From Corynebacterium kalinowskii (lineage in GTDB: Bacteria > Actinomycetota > Actinomycetes > Mycobacteriales > Mycobacteriaceae), in assembly GCF_009734385.1 (NCBI RefSeq), contig NZ_CP046452.1:868001-932000 (forward strand): DNA of 64,000 nucleotides, read 5' to 3'. Positions 19,909-30,493 of the stretch are shown here, one piece after another (within the stretch, counting starts at the first letter, position 1; each line of letters starts with the position of its first letter). The position numbers and the translations under genes are program-made. The notes beneath the pieces were generated by a model that made no database searches, was not told the DNA's origin, and saw nothing but the letters and a program-made list of their open reading frames with translations.

Positions 19909-20122
19909 AAACGCAGTTCATCACGCGTCTTTGTGACGCAAATGCTAAATTATGAAGTAATTTCTATTTAAACTTGAAGTAGAAAACTCGGCGCTTAGTC
20001 GGGGTTTCGCTACCCTTGTTTGAAAGAATTAACTAGACTGTAAAGAAATTTGCTGTGGAATCGCCCGCAGCGTGCCTCCAAAACCTTTGGGGGCTGCAAA
20101 AGTATCGCGAAGGGAACCGTCA
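19909..20122 (+). promoter_or_regulatory. AT-rich region upstream of wag31
   Basis: 214 bases without a gene. The stretch around 19940-20045 is much richer in A/T than its surroundings, as expected of a strong promoter for an abundant polar protein. I could not assign one clear -35/-10 pair. GAAGGGA at about 20109 is the ribosome site for ATG 20123. Confidence 0.45.
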
Positions 20123-21124
20123 ATGCCGCTGACTCCAGCTGACGTGCACAATGTCGCCTTTAGCAAGCCTCCAATCGGTAAGCGTGGCTACAACGAGGAT
20201 GAAGTCGACCAGTTCCTCGACCTGGTCGAGGACACTCTCGCTCAACTCCAGGAGGAAAACGATGTCCTCCGCCAAAAGGTAGAGGCACTGGAAAAGGGTG
20301 GCGCAAAGCCGGCTGCAGCTGCAGCAGCCCCTTCCGTCAATACTGCAGAAGTTGAAGCTGCCAAGAAGAAGGCTGTTGCTGACGCTGAGGCAAAGGTTCG
20401 CTCCGAGTTTGAGAAGAAGCTTGCTGACGCCGAAGCTGCTAACAAGAAGCTTCAGGACGAGGCCAAGAAGGCTCGCGAAGAAGCACAGGCAGCCAAGGAA
20501 GAAGCCAAGAAGGCTGGCACCAAGTCCGCAGCCGTTGCTCCTGCAGCTGCTGCAGCCGTCGCAGGCGCTGGTGTTGGTGCAGCAGGTGTTGCCACCGCTG
20601 ACACCCACATGCAGGCAGCTCGCGTCCTGGGTCTGGCTCAGGAAATGTCTGACCGCCTCACTAGCGAAGCTCGCGCAGAGTCCAAGTCCATGCTGGACGA
20701 GGCACGCGCAGCTGCTGAGAAGACGATCAACGATGCAAACTCTGCTTCCGCAGCCACCCTCTCTGAGGCTCGCGCCAAGGCAGACAAGCTGACCGCTGAG
20801 GCTGATGAGAAGGCTAAGACGATGATCGCCGATGCCACTCAGCGCTCCGAAAAGATGGTCGCCGACGCCACCGCAAAGTCCGAGACTCAGGTCAAGCAGG
20901 CAGAAGACAAGGCCAACGCACTGCAGGCCGATGCGGAGCGCAAGCACACCGAGATCATGGCTACCGTCAAGCAGCAGCAGACTGTGCTTGAGGGCCGTAT
21001 CTCCGAGCTGCGCACCTTCGAGCGTGAGTACCGCACCCGCATGAAGACCCTTCTCGAGACCCAGCTGGAAGAGCTCGTCTCCCGTGGTCCTGCCGCTCCG
21101 AACGGCAACCCAGACCAGAAGTAA
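20123..21124 (+). CDS. wag31: Polar growth protein Wag31 (DivIVA)
   Basis: DivIVA-family protein that marks cell poles and directs apical wall growth in actinobacteria. The start at ATG 20123 (333 residues) gives [23 protein letters not shown], the conserved membrane-binding N-terminal block. An N-terminal coiled coil, an Ala/Lys/Glu-rich linker (about 75-150) and a long C-terminal coiled coil (about 170-315) follow. The reading frame lacks Cys and Trp, normal for this family. It is longer than mycobacterial Wag31, through the Ala-rich linker. Confidence 0.95.
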   Translation: MPLTPADVHNVAFSKPPIGKRGYNEDEVDQFLDLVEDTLAQLQEENDVLRQKVEALEKGGAKPAAAAAAPSVNTAEVEAAKKKAVADAEAKVRSEFEKKLADAEAANKKLQDEAKKAREEAQAAKEEAKKAGTKSAAVAPAAAAAVAGAGVGAAGVATADTHMQAARVLGLAQEMSDRLTSEARAESKSMLDEARAAAEKTINDANSASAATLSEARAKADKLTAEADEKAKTMIADATQRSEKMVADATAKSETQVKQAEDKANALQADAERKHTEIMATVKQQQTVLEGRISELRTFEREYRTRMKTLLETQLEELVSRGPAAPNGNPDQK

Positions 21125-21134
21125 TTGATACATC

Positions 21135-21177
21135 AACTCCCTCTTGCTCTACACTTGTGGAAGAGCAAGAGGGAGTT
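21135..21177 (+). terminator. Stem-loop after wag31
   Basis: Perfect 16-bp inverted repeat: 21135-21150 with 21162-21177, 11-base loop, starting 10 bases after the wag31 stop. There is no long T-run after it, common for actinobacterial terminators. It would isolate wag31 from the small gene downstream. Confidence 0.75.
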
Positions 21178-21214
21178 CTTGCATGTCTACCCACTTTTGA
21201 AAGGTGCCCGCACG

Positions 21215-21367
21215 ATGACCGTGATTACACTGTTGCTGTCGTTGGCAGCGTTTGCATCCTTTGTCGCCGCCGTCGTCACCGGCGACGTCATGTGGTACAT
21301 GCTCGTCATCCTCTTCGCCATTTTCGGGTTGATCGTATGGGTCATGGACATTCGAAAAAAGCGGTGA
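21215..21367 (+). CDS. Small two-span membrane protein
   Basis: A 50-residue protein with two hydrophobic spans (about 3-22 and 26-44) and a basic end DIRKKR, suggesting a cytoplasmic C-terminus. ATG 21215 is preceded by GAAAGG at a normal distance, which is the main evidence for a real gene. Function unknown. It lies between the wag31 terminator and the ileS T-box. In-frame sequence upstream of 21215 overlaps the terminator stem and is unlikely to be translated. Confidence 0.65.
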   Translation: MTVITLLLSLAAFASFVAAVVTGDVMWYMLVILFAIFGLIVWVMDIRKKR

Positions 21368-21405
21368 AAACTCTCCTCACGGAGAATCGCGAATTCGACC
21401 CCTGC

Positions 21406-21411
21406 TATACT
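21406..21411 (+). promoter_or_regulatory. Probable -10 box (TATACT) for the ileS leader
   Basis: TATACT lies about seven bases before the start of the conserved T-box leader and matches the corynebacterial extended -10 well. No good -35 is visible, which is common in this genus. Confidence 0.5.
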
Positions 21412-21417
21412 TGTGTT

Positions 21418-21625
21418 CACATAAGCACTGATCCGGCTATCACCGGGGAGCTTTCCGGAAGAACAGCCCAGCTCAGCAGGCTAAGTAGAACCGGACGGGT
21501 GGGATCGTCAACTTCCTTCTAGACCAAAAGAAGTGGGCCTTGAGTTTTCAAAGCCAAGCGGGGTGGTACCGCGTCCGCATTGGGCGTCCCGGCAGCCAAA
21601 TAAAACGAGCTGCTAGGAGCCTTTG
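21418..21625 (+). promoter_or_regulatory. tRNA-Ile T-box riboswitch (ultrashort stem I, translational type)
   Basis: Leader RNA that senses uncharged tRNA-Ile and controls ileS. The T-box core GGGTGGTACCGCG is at 21561-21573, with the TGG that pairs with the tRNA 3' end at 21564-21566. The reduced stem I region carries the isoleucine specifier ATC at 21439-21441 within GGCTATCACCGGGGAGC. At the 3' end the AGGAG ribosome site (21615-21619) can pair with the preceding GAGCTGCT-type segment instead of a terminator forming. That is the actinobacterial translational design known from ileS of Mycobacterium and Nocardia. Confidence 0.92.
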
Positions 21626-24600
21626 ATGAACGAGACCGGTCGGGTGTACCCGCGTGAAGACCTGTCAGGCGGGTCCAACAAATTCCCTGAGATGGAACGC
21701 AACGTCCTGGATTTTTGGACGAAGGACAAGACTTTCCAGGCATCCCTGGATAACCGCGACGCTGCCGAAGAATACGTCTTCTACGACGGCCCTCCGTTCG
21801 CAAACGGTCTGCCACACTATGGTCACCTGCTGACCGGCTATGTCAAGGACATCATCCCGCGCTACCAGACCATGCGTGGCAAGAAGGTCGCTCGCGTCTT
21901 CGGTTGGGACTGCCACGGTCTACCTGCTGAGCTTGAGGCAGAAAAGCAGCTGGGCATCAAGACCGGCGAGATCGAGGGCATGGGCCTGGCCAAGTTCAAC
22001 GAATACTGCGCTACTAGCGTGCTCAAGTACACCGAGGAGTGGAAAGAGTACGTCACCCGCCAGGCACGCTGGGTGGACTTCGATAACGGTTACAAGACCA
22101 TGGACATGGATTTCATGGAATCCGTCATGTGGGCATTCAAGGAGCTGTACGACAAGGGACTGATCTACCAGGGCTTCCGCGTCCTGCCTTACTCCTGGGC
22201 CGAGCAGACTCCGCTGTCGAACCAGGAAACCCGCCTGGATGACTCCTACAAGATGCGCCAGGACCCAACGCTTACGGTGACCTTCCCGGTCGTCGGTAAG
22301 CGTGGCGGCGAGCTTGACGACGCACTCAAGGGCGCTAACTTCCTGGCCTGGACCACCACGCCGTGGACCCTGCCATCCAACCTCGCCTTGGCCGTGCATC
22401 CTGAGGTGGATTACGCGCTGGTTGAGGTGGGGGAGGACGGCCTGGCTGAATTCCAAGGCCAGAAGATGCTGCTCGCTGAGGCTCTCACCGGAGCTTATGC
22501 CAAGGAACTCGGCGAATTTACGGTCGTGAACACCTACAAGGGCGCTGAGCTCGAAGGGCTGGAGTACACCCCACTGTTCGAGTTCTTCCTCGATGCCCCG
22601 AATGCGTTCCAGGTGATCGTAGCTGACTACGTCACCACCGAGGACGGCACCGGCATCGTCCACCAGGCACCTGCCTTCGGTGAGGACGATATGTTCGCCT
22701 GTGCAAAGTACGGCATCGACCCAGTGATCCCAGTCGGCATGGACGGCAAGTTCACCTCGCTGGCGAAGCCGTATGAAGGTCAGCTGATCTTCGATGCGAA
22801 CAAGCAGATCATCAAGGACCTGAAGGCTGCGCAGCGCGTGGTACGCCAGCAGACCATCGAGCACTCCTACCCACACTCCTGGCGCTCTGGCGAGCCGCTG
22901 ATCTACATGGCACTGCCATCGTGGTTCGTGGCAGTGACCAAGTTCCGCGACCGCATGGTAGAGCTGAACAAGGAAGGCATCCAGTGGATGCCGGAACACA
23001 TCCGCGACGGACAGTTCGGCAAGTGGCTAGAGGGCGCGCGCGACTGGAACATCTCCCGCAACCGCTACTGGGGCTCACCAATCCCAGTGTGGATGTCCGA
23101 TGACGAGAATTACCCGCGCGTGGATGTTTATGGTTCTTTGGATGAGCTGGAGCGCGACTTCGGCGTGCGCCCAGAGTCGTTGCACCGCCCTTACATCGAC
23201 GAGCTCACCCGTCCGAACCCGGACGATCCCACTGGCAAGTCCATGATGCGCCGCGTCCCAGAGGTGCTGGACTGCTGGTTCGAATCTGGCTCCATGCCGT
23301 TTGCACAGAAGCACTACCCATTTGAGAACAAGGAGTGGTTCGATACCCACTCTCCAGCGGACTTCATCGTGGAGTACTCCGGCCAGTCCCGCGGCTGGTT
23401 CTACACCATGCACGTGCTCTCCACCGCGTTGTTCGACCGCCCGGCCTACTCCAAGGTCGTGGCGCACGGCATCGTGCTTGGCGATGACGGACTGAAGATG
23501 TCCAAGTCCAAGGGCAACTACCCGAACGTCAACGAGGTCTTCGACCGTGACGGCTCCGACGCCATGCGCTGGTTCCTGATGTCCTCGCCAATCCTGCGCG
23601 GTGGCAACTTGATCGTGACCGAACAGGGCATCCGCGAAGGCGTGCGCCAGGCGTTGCTGCCGATGTGGAATGCGTACAGCTTCCTGCAGCTCTACGCATC
23701 CAAGCCAGCTACCTGGAGCGTTGACTCCGAGGACGTGTTGGATCGCTACATCCTGGCCAAGACCCACGACCTCGTGGCCGGCATGCAGGAGGCGCTCGAC
23801 AACACCGATATCGCTTCCGCTTGCGACCAGGTCCGCGTTTTCTGTGATGTGCTGACCAACTGGTACGTGCGCCGTTCCCGTGATCGGTTCTGGGCGGGCG
23901 ATGAAGCGCATCCAGAGGCATTCAACACCCTGTACACGGTGCTGGAGACTCTGACCCGCGCTGCTGCGCCACTGCTGCCAATGGCCACCGAAGTGATCTA
24001 CAAGGGGCTCACGGGCGAGCGCTCGGTGCACCTTGCAGACTTCCCCTCCGCAGCCGATTTCCCAGCGAACGCTGAGCTGGTGGAGGCTATGGACGGCGTG
24101 CGTGGCGTCTGCTCCGCGGCATCCTCGGTGCGCAAGGCCAACAAGCTGCGTAACCGTCTGCCACTGCCATCCCTGACCGTGGCGCTGCCAGGTTCTGAGC
24201 GCCTCGCGGACTTCGCTGCGATCATTCGCGACGAAGTGAACGTTAAGGACGTGCTGCTGTCCGACGACGTAGATTCGGTAGGTAGGTTCGAGGTCGTCGT
24301 TAATGCCAAGGCCGCCGGTCCACGTCTGGGCAAGGACGTTCAGCGTGCTATCAAGGCCGTCAAGTCGGGCAACTACACCCGCTCCGGCGACGTGGTGCTG
24401 GCCGACGGCATCGAGCTTCACGACGGCGAGTTCTCCGAACGACTCGTTGCGGCGAACCCAGAGTCCACCGCCCAGGTGGATGGCTTTGGCGGTCTGGTTT
24501 CGCTGGACATGACTGTCACTGAGGAACTCGAGGCTGAGGGTTGGGCTGCTGACATTATCCGTGGGCTACAGGATGCTCGTAAGGCCGCGGGCTTTGATGT

Positions 24601-24775
24601 CTCTGACCGAATCTCTGTTGTGCTGTCTGTTTCTTCGGACAAGGAAGAGTGGGCGAGCCGTCACGCGGAGCACATCGCCGCCGAAGTGCTCGCAACTTCC
24701 TTCGAGATCACCATTGAGCCTGTCGAAGGCGTTGAGGTGCTCAAGGGTGTTAATGCCCAGGTAGCGAAGGCCTAG
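21626..24775 (+). CDS. ileS: Isoleucyl-tRNA synthetase
   Basis: Class I aminoacyl-tRNA synthetase charging tRNA-Ile, with an editing domain against valine. The 1049 residues contain the HIGH-type motif H64-Y-G-H67 and K624-M-S-K-S628. The intervening CP1 editing domain includes [11 protein letters not shown] and [17 protein letters not shown]. The length is that of the long IleS class found in actinobacteria. ATG 21626 lies six bases after the AGGAG controlled by the T-box; a TTG three bases earlier is less likely. The stop overlaps the stop of the convergent gene by four bases (CTAG). Confidence 0.97.
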   Translation: MNETGRVYPREDLSGGSNKFPEMERNVLDFWTKDKTFQASLDNRDAAEEYVFYDGPPFANGLPHYGHLLTGYVKDIIPRYQTMRGKKVARVFGWDCHGLPAELEAEKQLGIKTGEIEGMGLAKFNEYCATSVLKYTEEWKEYVTRQARWVDFDNGYKTMDMDFMESVMWAFKELYDKGLIYQGFRVLPYSWAEQTPLSNQETRLDDSYKMRQDPTLTVTFPVVGKRGGELDDALKGANFLAWTTTPWTLPSNLALAVHPEVDYALVEVGEDGLAEFQGQKMLLAEALTGAYAKELGEFTVVNTYKGAELEGLEYTPLFEFFLDAPNAFQVIVADYVTTEDGTGIVHQAPAFGEDDMFACAKYGIDPVIPVGMDGKFTSLAKPYEGQLIFDANKQIIKDLKAAQRVVRQQTIEHSYPHSWRSGEPLIYMALPSWFVAVTKFRDRMVELNKEGIQWMPEHIRDGQFGKWLEGARDWNISRNRYWGSPIPVWMSDDENYPRVDVYGSLDELERDFGVRPESLHRPYIDELTRPNPDDPTGKSMMRRVPEVLDCWFESGSMPFAQKHYPFENKEWFDTHSPADFIVEYSGQSRGWFYTMHVLSTALFDRPAYSKVVAHGIVLGDDGLKMSKSKGNYPNVNEVFDRDGSDAMRWFLMSSPILRGGNLIVTEQGIREGVRQALLPMWNAYSFLQLYASKPATWSVDSEDVLDRYILAKTHDLVAGMQEALDNTDIASACDQVRVFCDVLTNWYVRRSRDRFWAGDEAHPEAFNTLYTVLETLTRAAAPLLPMATEVIYKGLTGERSVHLADFPSAADFPANAELVEAMDGVRGVCSAASSVRKANKLRNRLPLPSLTVALPGSERLADFAAIIRDEVNVKDVLLSDDVDSVGRFEVVVNAKAAGPRLGKDVQRAIKAVKSGNYTRSGDVVLADGIELHDGEFSERLVAANPESTAQVDGFGGLVSLDMTVTEELEAEGWAADIIRGLQDARKAAGFDVSDRISVVLSVSSDKEEWASRHAEHIAAEVLATSFEITIEPVEGVEVLKGVNAQVAKA

Positions 24776-25419
24776 TACGTCGCTACACCCGAACCGGAAA
24801 GCCCCTTTAACAGTGAGGGGCTTTCCGGTTCGGCCATTCTGCTCAATCGCAAGCCTGCCCGGACAAAATAGAAGCCGGTGAGAACTTCGATGATGAGGGA
24901 TGGTCCCCAAGCAAGAATCTCAAAGATGAGATAAGCAAAATTGTTGACCGAAGCCCAGTAGTATGCGATCCAGAAAACTGCGTCAAGGGTCAAAGCAAGG
25001 GCCAACCACTTGGGGAATAGTGGATGGTTCTTCAAGCAGTAGGCGAACGGAAAGACCGCCAACGCATAAATCAACTGTGCGATGTAGAAAGTGGCCTCAA
25101 ACTCACCAAAGTTTGGCACGCGTTGGAAGAGTTTCAATACGCCGGATAACTGAACCACCGCTCCGATCAGGGCGATGACGACGGTCAGCCTGGTTGGAAC
25201 CCGAAGATACCGTGGCATGGCGCCGAGAAAGATGAGACATGCTGAGACGAAGAACCAGAGGCTGGCGAATCGGGTGAGGGCTGAGACCATGGAACTCGAC
25301 CAGCTCGCGTCAGCGATGGAAACCCAAACGATATAGAGAAACCATGCGCTCGATGCCAGGATCATCGAGCGCCCCTGATCGCGACCTTCGTAAACGGTGC
25401 CCAGGACACGTTCTGTCAT
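24772..25419 (-). CDS. Multi-span membrane protein, paralogue of the next gene
   Basis: A 215-residue protein of unknown function with about six hydrophobic spans. It starts at ATG 25419 after a strong GGGAGGT ribosome site. It shares GTVY-x3-DQG near the N-terminus, [25 protein letters not shown] and [15 protein letters not shown] with the neighbour at 25684-26286, so the two arose by tandem duplication. The last 15 or so residues are encoded by the ileS terminator stem and are not shared with the paralogue. I do not recognise the family. Confidence 0.8.
   Translation of the reverse strand: MTERVLGTVYEGRDQGRSMILASSAWFLYIVWVSIADASWSSSMVSALTRFASLWFFVSACLIFLGAMPRYLRVPTRLTVVIALIGAVVQLSGVLKLFQRVPNFGEFEATFYIAQLIYALAVFPFAYCLKNHPLFPKWLALALTLDAVFWIAYYWASVNNFAYLIFEILAWGPSLIIEVLTGFYFVRAGLRLSRMAEPESPSLLKGLSGSGVATY
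24790..24832. terminator. Bidirectional terminator stem inside the 3' end of the convergent gene
   Basis: Perfect 16-bp inverted repeat, 24790-24805 with 24817-24832, 11-base loop, 15 bases after the ileS stop. It lies inside the last codons of the - strand membrane protein, encoding its tail [13 protein letters not shown]. Confidence 0.8.
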
Positions 25420-25683
25420 GGCACCTCCCTGAGTCCCAACTAAATCGTGTTCTTACCAAAATGTAGATATGAATGAAAGCGTGATTCATTGTGGAGGCAA
25501 TTTGAGCCATCAATCTTTCGTGCTCATCTTATTCAACCTGGGAAAACTTGTTTAGGTTGCCTCGTTCATTAAGAAACTATAAACATCAAGTCTATTCGCT
25601 TACCTGTACTGGAGATTAGATTTAGCTGCCTATTTTGCAACATCCAACTAAAAGGCAGATAAGGTTCCTGAGAATAGGCAAGG
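25420..25683. other. AT-rich gap between the two membrane-protein paralogues
   Basis: 264 bases with no supported gene, clearly richer in A/T than the flanking housekeeping genes. A weak stem, CTGCC...GGCAG with T/A runs (25628-25659), could end transcription of the 25684-26286 gene. Otherwise I see nothing. Confidence 0.4.
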
Positions 25684-26286
25684 TCAATCTATTGGATCTG
25701 AACTGCGACGCAGCTTCAGGCCGACTCGTACGAGGTAGACGCCGAATAGGACCTCGATCATCAGAGATGGCCCCCATGCCAAGATTTCAAAGAAGGCGTA
25801 CCACTCATGGCCAATGTTAGCCAAGGAGTAGCAAATCCAGAACACACCATCTAACGCGATACCAATAGCGAGCCAGCGGGGGAAAAGGGGATGGTAGTAA
25901 AGGCAACCCGCGCACGGAAACAGTGCTATTGCAAAGACAAACTGAGCAATGAGGAAAGAGGTCTCAAAACTACCAAGATTGGGGACACGCTGGATTAGTT
26001 CCAATGTGCCGTAGAGCTGAATCAACCCCGAGATGGCGCCAATTCTGAATGTCAGCAATTTTAGGGTGCGAAGATAGGCCGGCATGGCGCTCAAAAAAGC
26101 GATGAGGACACCGAAAAGGCACAGTATGCCACCAAAACGAATCAGTGCCAGGGGAATTGAAGTGGACCAGTTTGCGTCCGCGATCACGACCAAAATCAGA
26201 TAACCAGCCCACCCGATGGCTGTGATGAGCATTGCTAGACCTTGATCACGAAGGTCATAAACGGTCCCGAGATTTTGATTTGCCAC
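25684..26286 (-). CDS. Multi-span membrane protein, paralogue of the previous gene
   Basis: A 200-residue protein with about six hydrophobic spans and unknown function. The start is a GTG at 26286, chosen because it aligns N-terminal GTVYDLRDQG with [10 protein letters not shown] of the neighbour; the ribosome site is weak. Shared blocks include MPAYLR, QRVPNLGSFE, HPLFPRWLA and [15 protein letters not shown]. Conserved polar residues in the spans (for example Asp in ALDGVFW / TLDAVFW) hint at more than structural similarity. Confidence 0.78.
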   Translation of the reverse strand: MANQNLGTVYDLRDQGLAMLITAIGWAGYLILVVIADANWSTSIPLALIRFGGILCLFGVLIAFLSAMPAYLRTLKLLTFRIGAISGLIQLYGTLELIQRVPNLGSFETSFLIAQFVFAIALFPCAGCLYYHPLFPRWLAIGIALDGVFWICYSLANIGHEWYAFFEILAWGPSLMIEVLFGVYLVRVGLKLRRSSDPID

Positions 26287-26580
26287 GCCTGCACCGTACT
26301 TGCGAATTGGATTGCTGTAAGACAGACAACTTTATCAAATTACTGTAATAAGCGAACAATCATCGCAACCAATTCTGAAAAAGTACCTTATGTACGATCA
26401 ACAAAACATACTTTCGCTGGAGCCCACCTTCATTGTGGGACTACGCCGCACAAACGTAGCAAGGTGATTCCGACTCGGCAGTGGCAAGGCAGTCGGCCCG
26501 TATTCTTCGATGCTGCGAAGAAAAGCCACTACCCGGCCCGCTGGATTGCGGACCGGGTAGTATCATGCGCGCCTAGAGTA
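26287..26580. other. Gap upstream of the paralogues and downstream of odhA
   Basis: 294 bases without a supported gene. The left 150 bases are AT-rich and probably hold the promoter for the - strand membrane genes. A small perfect hairpin TTCTTCG-x6-CGAAGAA lies at 26502-26521, and the odhA terminator at 26528-26561. Confidence 0.45.
26528..26561 (-). terminator. Terminator stem for odhA
   Basis: ACTACCCGGCCCGC (26528-26541) pairs with GCGGACCGGGTAGT (26548-26561) with one mismatch and a six-base loop, 20 bases past the odhA stop on the - strand. Confidence 0.75.
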
Positions 26581-29500
26581 TCAGGCGAATGCTTCGTCGA
26601 TAAGCGCTGCCTGCTCGAGCTGGTGCACCTTGTTGATGCCCGTCGAGGTGGAAGACTGGGCGCGGCGGGAGACGCGCTTCATCTTTGGCATGTTAGGCAG
26701 CAGTTCTGGCAGGTTGAGTGCGTAGAACGGCCATGGGCCCTGGTTTGCTGGCTCGTCCTGGCAGAAGCGGACATCTTCCAGGTTCGGGAACATCTCGAAG
26801 ATCTCGCGAAGACGGTTGTGCGGGATCGGGTGCAGCTGCTCGAGGCGAACAATTGCAACGTCCTCGCGGCCGTCCTTCTTCTTACGCTTCTCAAGGTCGT
26901 AGTACAGCTTGCCGGAGACCAGCAGAACCGACTTGATCTTGGCAGCATCGCCAATCACGTTGCCGAATGCGTCCTGGATCGTAGGATCGTTGATCACGGA
27001 GCGGAACTTCTTCACCTGAGTGAACTCCTCCACGGAGGAGGACGCAGCCTTCATGCGCAGCATGGACTTCGGGGTGAAGACAACCAGTGGACGCTTCAGC
27101 TCGCCAAGAGCGTGGCGACGCAGCAGGTGGAAGTAGTTCGCAGGGGACGTTGGCTGAGCAACAGTCATGGAACCTTCTGCACATAGCTGCAGGAAGCGCT
27201 CGATACGCGCGGAGGAGTGGTCCGGGCCCTGGCCTTCGTAGCCGTGTGGCAGCAGCAGGATCACGCCGGACTCCTGGCCCCACTTAGCCTCACCGGAGGA
27301 GACGTACTCGTCGATGATGGTCTGCGCGCCGTTGGCAAAGTCACCGAACTGAGCTTCCCAAGCAACCACAGCGTCTGGGTTACCCACGGAGTAGCCGTAT
27401 TCGAAGCCCATGGCAGCGTATTCGGTCAGTGCGGAGTTGTAGATCATGAACTTGCCGCCGTTGCCCTTAGCCTGAGCCAGCTCGTGAACCGGGTTGTACT
27501 CAGCAGCGGTCTCTGGGTCGACCATGACAGCGTGGCGCTGGGTGAAGGTACCGCGTCGTACGTCCTCACCAGCGAGGCGAACAACCTTGCCGGAGTTAGC
27601 CAGGGAAGAGAAGGCGATGAGCTCAGCCCAACCCCAGTCAATGCCACCTTCGATGGCGGACTTGGCGCGCTTCTCGGCGATTGGAGCAACACGGGTGTGT
27701 GCCTTGAAGCCCGCTGGAATGTTGTGCCATGCGCCACCGATTTCAGCGAGATCTGCCTCGGAGATGTTGGTCTCCAGGCCGTGTGGCAAACGCTGGGAAC
27801 CGGTGATGCCTTCCTGGTGAGCAGGACCTGTCTTCTCCTCGGCCTTGACCTCGTTGAAGACTGCTTCCATCTGGTCGTGGAAGTCGCGAGCAACTGCCTC
27901 TGCTTCAGCATCGGTGAGGTCACCGCGGCCCAGGAGGTTGTCTGCGTACTGAGCACGCACGCCTGGCTTGTCATCGATGACGTCGTACATCTTTGGCTGG
28001 GTCATCGATGGGTCGTCGGCCTCATTGTGGCCACGGCGACGGTAGCAGATGAGGTCAATGAAGACGTCCTTGCCAAAGCGACGACGGTACTCGGTGGCCA
28101 GCTGGCCTACCCAGACGACAGCCTCTGGGTCATCGCCGTTGACGTGGAAGACTGGGCAGCCGTAAGCCTTAGCCAGGTCAGTGGCGTAGTGGCTGGAGCG
28201 ACCGGAGTCTGGGGTGGTGGTGAAGCCGATCTGGTTGTTGACCACGATGTGGATCGTGCCGCCGACGTTGTAGCCGCGGAGCTGGGACAGGTTGATCGTC
28301 TCTGGGACGATGCCGAGACCTGCGAAAGCTGCGTCGCCGTGGAGCAGGATTGGGACGACGGTGTAGCCGTCTGGGCCCTTGTCCAGGATGTCCTGCTTAG
28401 CGCGGGCGATGCCCTCCATGACTGGGTTAACAGCTTCGAGGTGGGATGGGTTGGCGGTCAGCGTAACCTTGATCTCGCCGTCGCCAAACATCTGAATGTG
28501 CTTGCCCTCAGCGCCGAGGTGGTACTTCACGTCGCCAGATGCGCCAGCGGTGTCGATGGACATGTTGCCCTCGAACTCGTTGAAGATCTGGCCAAATGGC
28601 TTACCGACGATGTTGGCAAGCACGTTCAGGCGACCACGGTGTGGCATACCGATGACAACCTCGTCCAGGCCCTGGCCGGCGGCGGTGTCGATCGCAGCAT
28701 CCATCAGCGGGATGAGAGATTCTGCACCCTCCAAGGAGAAGCGCTTCTGGCCGACGAACTTGGTCTGCAGGAAGTTCTCGAAAGCCTCAGCAGCGTTCAG
28801 CTTCTGCAGGATGTACTTCTGCTCGGAGTGAGTTGGCTTAGGCATGCCCGCCTCCAGGCGGTCCTGCAGCCAAAGACGCTCGTCGCGGTCGAAGATGTGG
28901 GTGTACTCGGAGCCGACCTTGAGGGTGTAAGCAGCGCGGAGGGTCTTGACAACCTCGCGCAGGGTCATCTTCTCGCGGCCAGCGAAGCCACCAACGTGGA
29001 AGGTACGGTCCAGATCCCACAGGGTGAGGCCGTGAGCCTGAATATCCAGGTCGCGCAGATCTGGAACCGGCATGCCCTCCTGCGTGTACTGCAGTGGGTT
29101 GGTGTCAGCGATGAGGTGACCGCGGGAGCGGTAAGCCTCGATGAGCTGCATGACGCGGGTGTTCTTGTCCACGCCCGTATTTGGCACGTCCTGAGCCCAA
29201 CGGATTGGGGTGTAAGGGACGTACATGGTCTCGAAGATGTGATCCCAGAAGACGTCGTCGATAAGCAGCTGCGACATGGTGCGCAGGAACTCGCCGGACT
29301 CAGCGCCCTGGATGACGCGGTGGTCGTAGGTGGAGGTGATGGTGACGAGCTTGCCGACGCCCAGCTCAGCCAGACGGTCCTCGGACGCGCCCTGGAACTC
29401 GGCAGGGTAATCCATCGAACCGACGCCGATGATCAGGCCCTGGCCCTTGGTCAGGCGTGGGACGGAGTGGCGGGTACCGATGCCACCTGGGTTGGTCAGG

Positions 29501-30315
29501 GAGACGGTGATGCCCTGGTAATCATCCATCGTGAGCTTGCCTTCGCGGCCGCGCTTAACGATGTCTTCGTAAGCGTCGATGAACTGGGAGAAGTTCATCG
29601 TTTCGCAAGCCTTGATGGCTGCGACGACGAGGGCGCGGGAGCCGTCCTTCTGAGGAAGGTCGATGGCCAGGCCCAGGTTGATGTGCTCAGGGGTAATAAG
29701 GGATGGCTTGCCGTCGATAACGTCGTAAGCGCTATTCATGTCTGGGTGGGCCATGAGGGCCTTGACCAGGGCGTAACCGATGATGTGGGTGAAGGAAATC
29801 TTGCCACCCTTGGTGCGCTTGAGATGGTCATTGACCATCGCGCGGTTTTCAAACATCAGGCGAGCCGGCATGTCGCGCACGGAGGTCGCGGTTGGAATCT
29901 CGAGTGAGATGTCCATGTTCTTAGCGATCGCCTTGTAAATGCCCTTCAGCGGGGTCTTCGCAGCCTCTGGGAGTTCGCTTGCGCGACCCATCGGAGACTT
30001 AGCGAGCTTAGCCTCCTTCTCGCGACGCAGCTGCGCCTCCAGGGAATTGGAGGCAGGGCCGGAAGTGCGTGGCGCCTTGGCCGCTGGGGTAGGTTCCGCC
30101 GCGCGGGCAACAGTTGCTGCTGGAGCAGAAGCCTGGGTCTGAGCAGGTGCAGATTGTGCGGGGGTAGCTGGGGTAGCTTCGGTGCCAGACGGTGCACCTT
30201 GCTTTTCAAAAAGCTCTCGCCACTCGGGATCTACCGACTGAGGATCTTTCTGGAATTGCTGGAACATCTCATCAACCAGCCACTGGTTCTGGCCGAAGTT
30301 ACTAGCGCTGCTCAC
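26581..30315 (-). CDS. odhA: 2-oxoglutarate dehydrogenase OdhA (fused E2 catalytic domain and E1)
   Basis: TCA-cycle enzyme decarboxylating 2-oxoglutarate with TPP. The 1244 residues from GTG 30315 begin [21 protein letters not shown], matching the start of corynebacterial OdhA; an ATG at 30333 is an alternative. Residues about 35-110 are a Pro/Ala linker. About 110-350 is a succinyltransferase (E2) catalytic domain without a lipoyl domain, ending in [16 protein letters not shown]. The remainder is E1, with [10 protein letters not shown], the TPP region around FGDGEIKV / [11 protein letters not shown], and TFTQRHAV. In this genus OdhA joins pyruvate dehydrogenase components in a hybrid supercomplex and is inhibited by unphosphorylated OdhI. 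The gene is well expressed by its codon choice. Confidence 0.97.
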   Translation of the reverse strand: MSSASNFGQNQWLVDEMFQQFQKDPQSVDPEWRELFEKQGAPSGTEATPATPAQSAPAQTQASAPAATVARAAEPTPAAKAPRTSGPASNSLEAQLRREKEAKLAKSPMGRASELPEAAKTPLKGIYKAIAKNMDISLEIPTATSVRDMPARLMFENRAMVNDHLKRTKGGKISFTHIIGYALVKALMAHPDMNSAYDVIDGKPSLITPEHINLGLAIDLPQKDGSRALVVAAIKACETMNFSQFIDAYEDIVKRGREGKLTMDDYQGITVSLTNPGGIGTRHSVPRLTKGQGLIIGVGSMDYPAEFQGASEDRLAELGVGKLVTITSTYDHRVIQGAESGEFLRTMSQLLIDDVFWDHIFETMYVPYTPIRWAQDVPNTGVDKNTRVMQLIEAYRSRGHLIADTNPLQYTQEGMPVPDLRDLDIQAHGLTLWDLDRTFHVGGFAGREKMTLREVVKTLRAAYTLKVGSEYTHIFDRDERLWLQDRLEAGMPKPTHSEQKYILQKLNAAEAFENFLQTKFVGQKRFSLEGAESLIPLMDAAIDTAAGQGLDEVVIGMPHRGRLNVLANIVGKPFGQIFNEFEGNMSIDTAGASGDVKYHLGAEGKHIQMFGDGEIKVTLTANPSHLEAVNPVMEGIARAKQDILDKGPDGYTVVPILLHGDAAFAGLGIVPETINLSQLRGYNVGGTIHIVVNNQIGFTTTPDSGRSSHYATDLAKAYGCPVFHVNGDDPEAVVWVGQLATEYRRRFGKDVFIDLICYRRRGHNEADDPSMTQPKMYDVIDDKPGVRAQYADNLLGRGDLTDAEAEAVARDFHDQMEAVFNEVKAEEKTGPAHQEGITGSQRLPHGLETNISEADLAEIGGAWHNIPAGFKAHTRVAPIAEKRAKSAIEGGIDWGWAELIAFSSLANSGKVVRLAGEDVRRGTFTQRHAVMVDPETAAEYNPVHELAQAKGNGGKFMIYNSALTEYAAMGFEYGYSVGNPDAVVAWEAQFGDFANGAQTIIDEYVSSGEAKWGQESGVILLLPHGYEGQGPDHSSARIERFLQLCAEGSMTVAQPTSPANYFHLLRRHALGELKRPLVVFTPKSMLRMKAASSSVEEFTQVKKFRSVINDPTIQDAFGNVIGDAAKIKSVLLVSGKLYYDLEKRKKKDGREDVAIVRLEQLHPIPHNRLREIFEMFPNLEDVRFCQDEPANQGPWPFYALNLPELLPNMPKMKRVSRRAQSSTSTGINKVHQLEQAALIDEAFA

Positions 30316-30493
30316 GGCAGGGTCTCGCCTCATTTCCGTTTTAAGAATGTACGTCAGTTTCAACTGTAGTAGTTCACTACAGGCTAACGTGTTTTAGCCC
30401 ATAAAGTCACGAAGTTTTCCCCCGTTTCCCTCAGGGACAGTTACCTACCCCTATTGCGGTGGTAAACACGGTGATTGCCACCATTGATGGCAG

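Noticed and set aside
25540..25560. A partial DtxR-like sequence (TTTAGGTTGCCT)
   Set aside because: Only the left half resembles the iron box and no iron gene is adjacent; too weak to report as a site.
27217..29907. An 896-codon open frame on the + strand opposite odhA
   Set aside because: It lies wholly antisense to a confidently identified gene, begins without a ribosome site and its translation has no motif; long antisense frames are expected opposite GC-rich, codon-biased genes.
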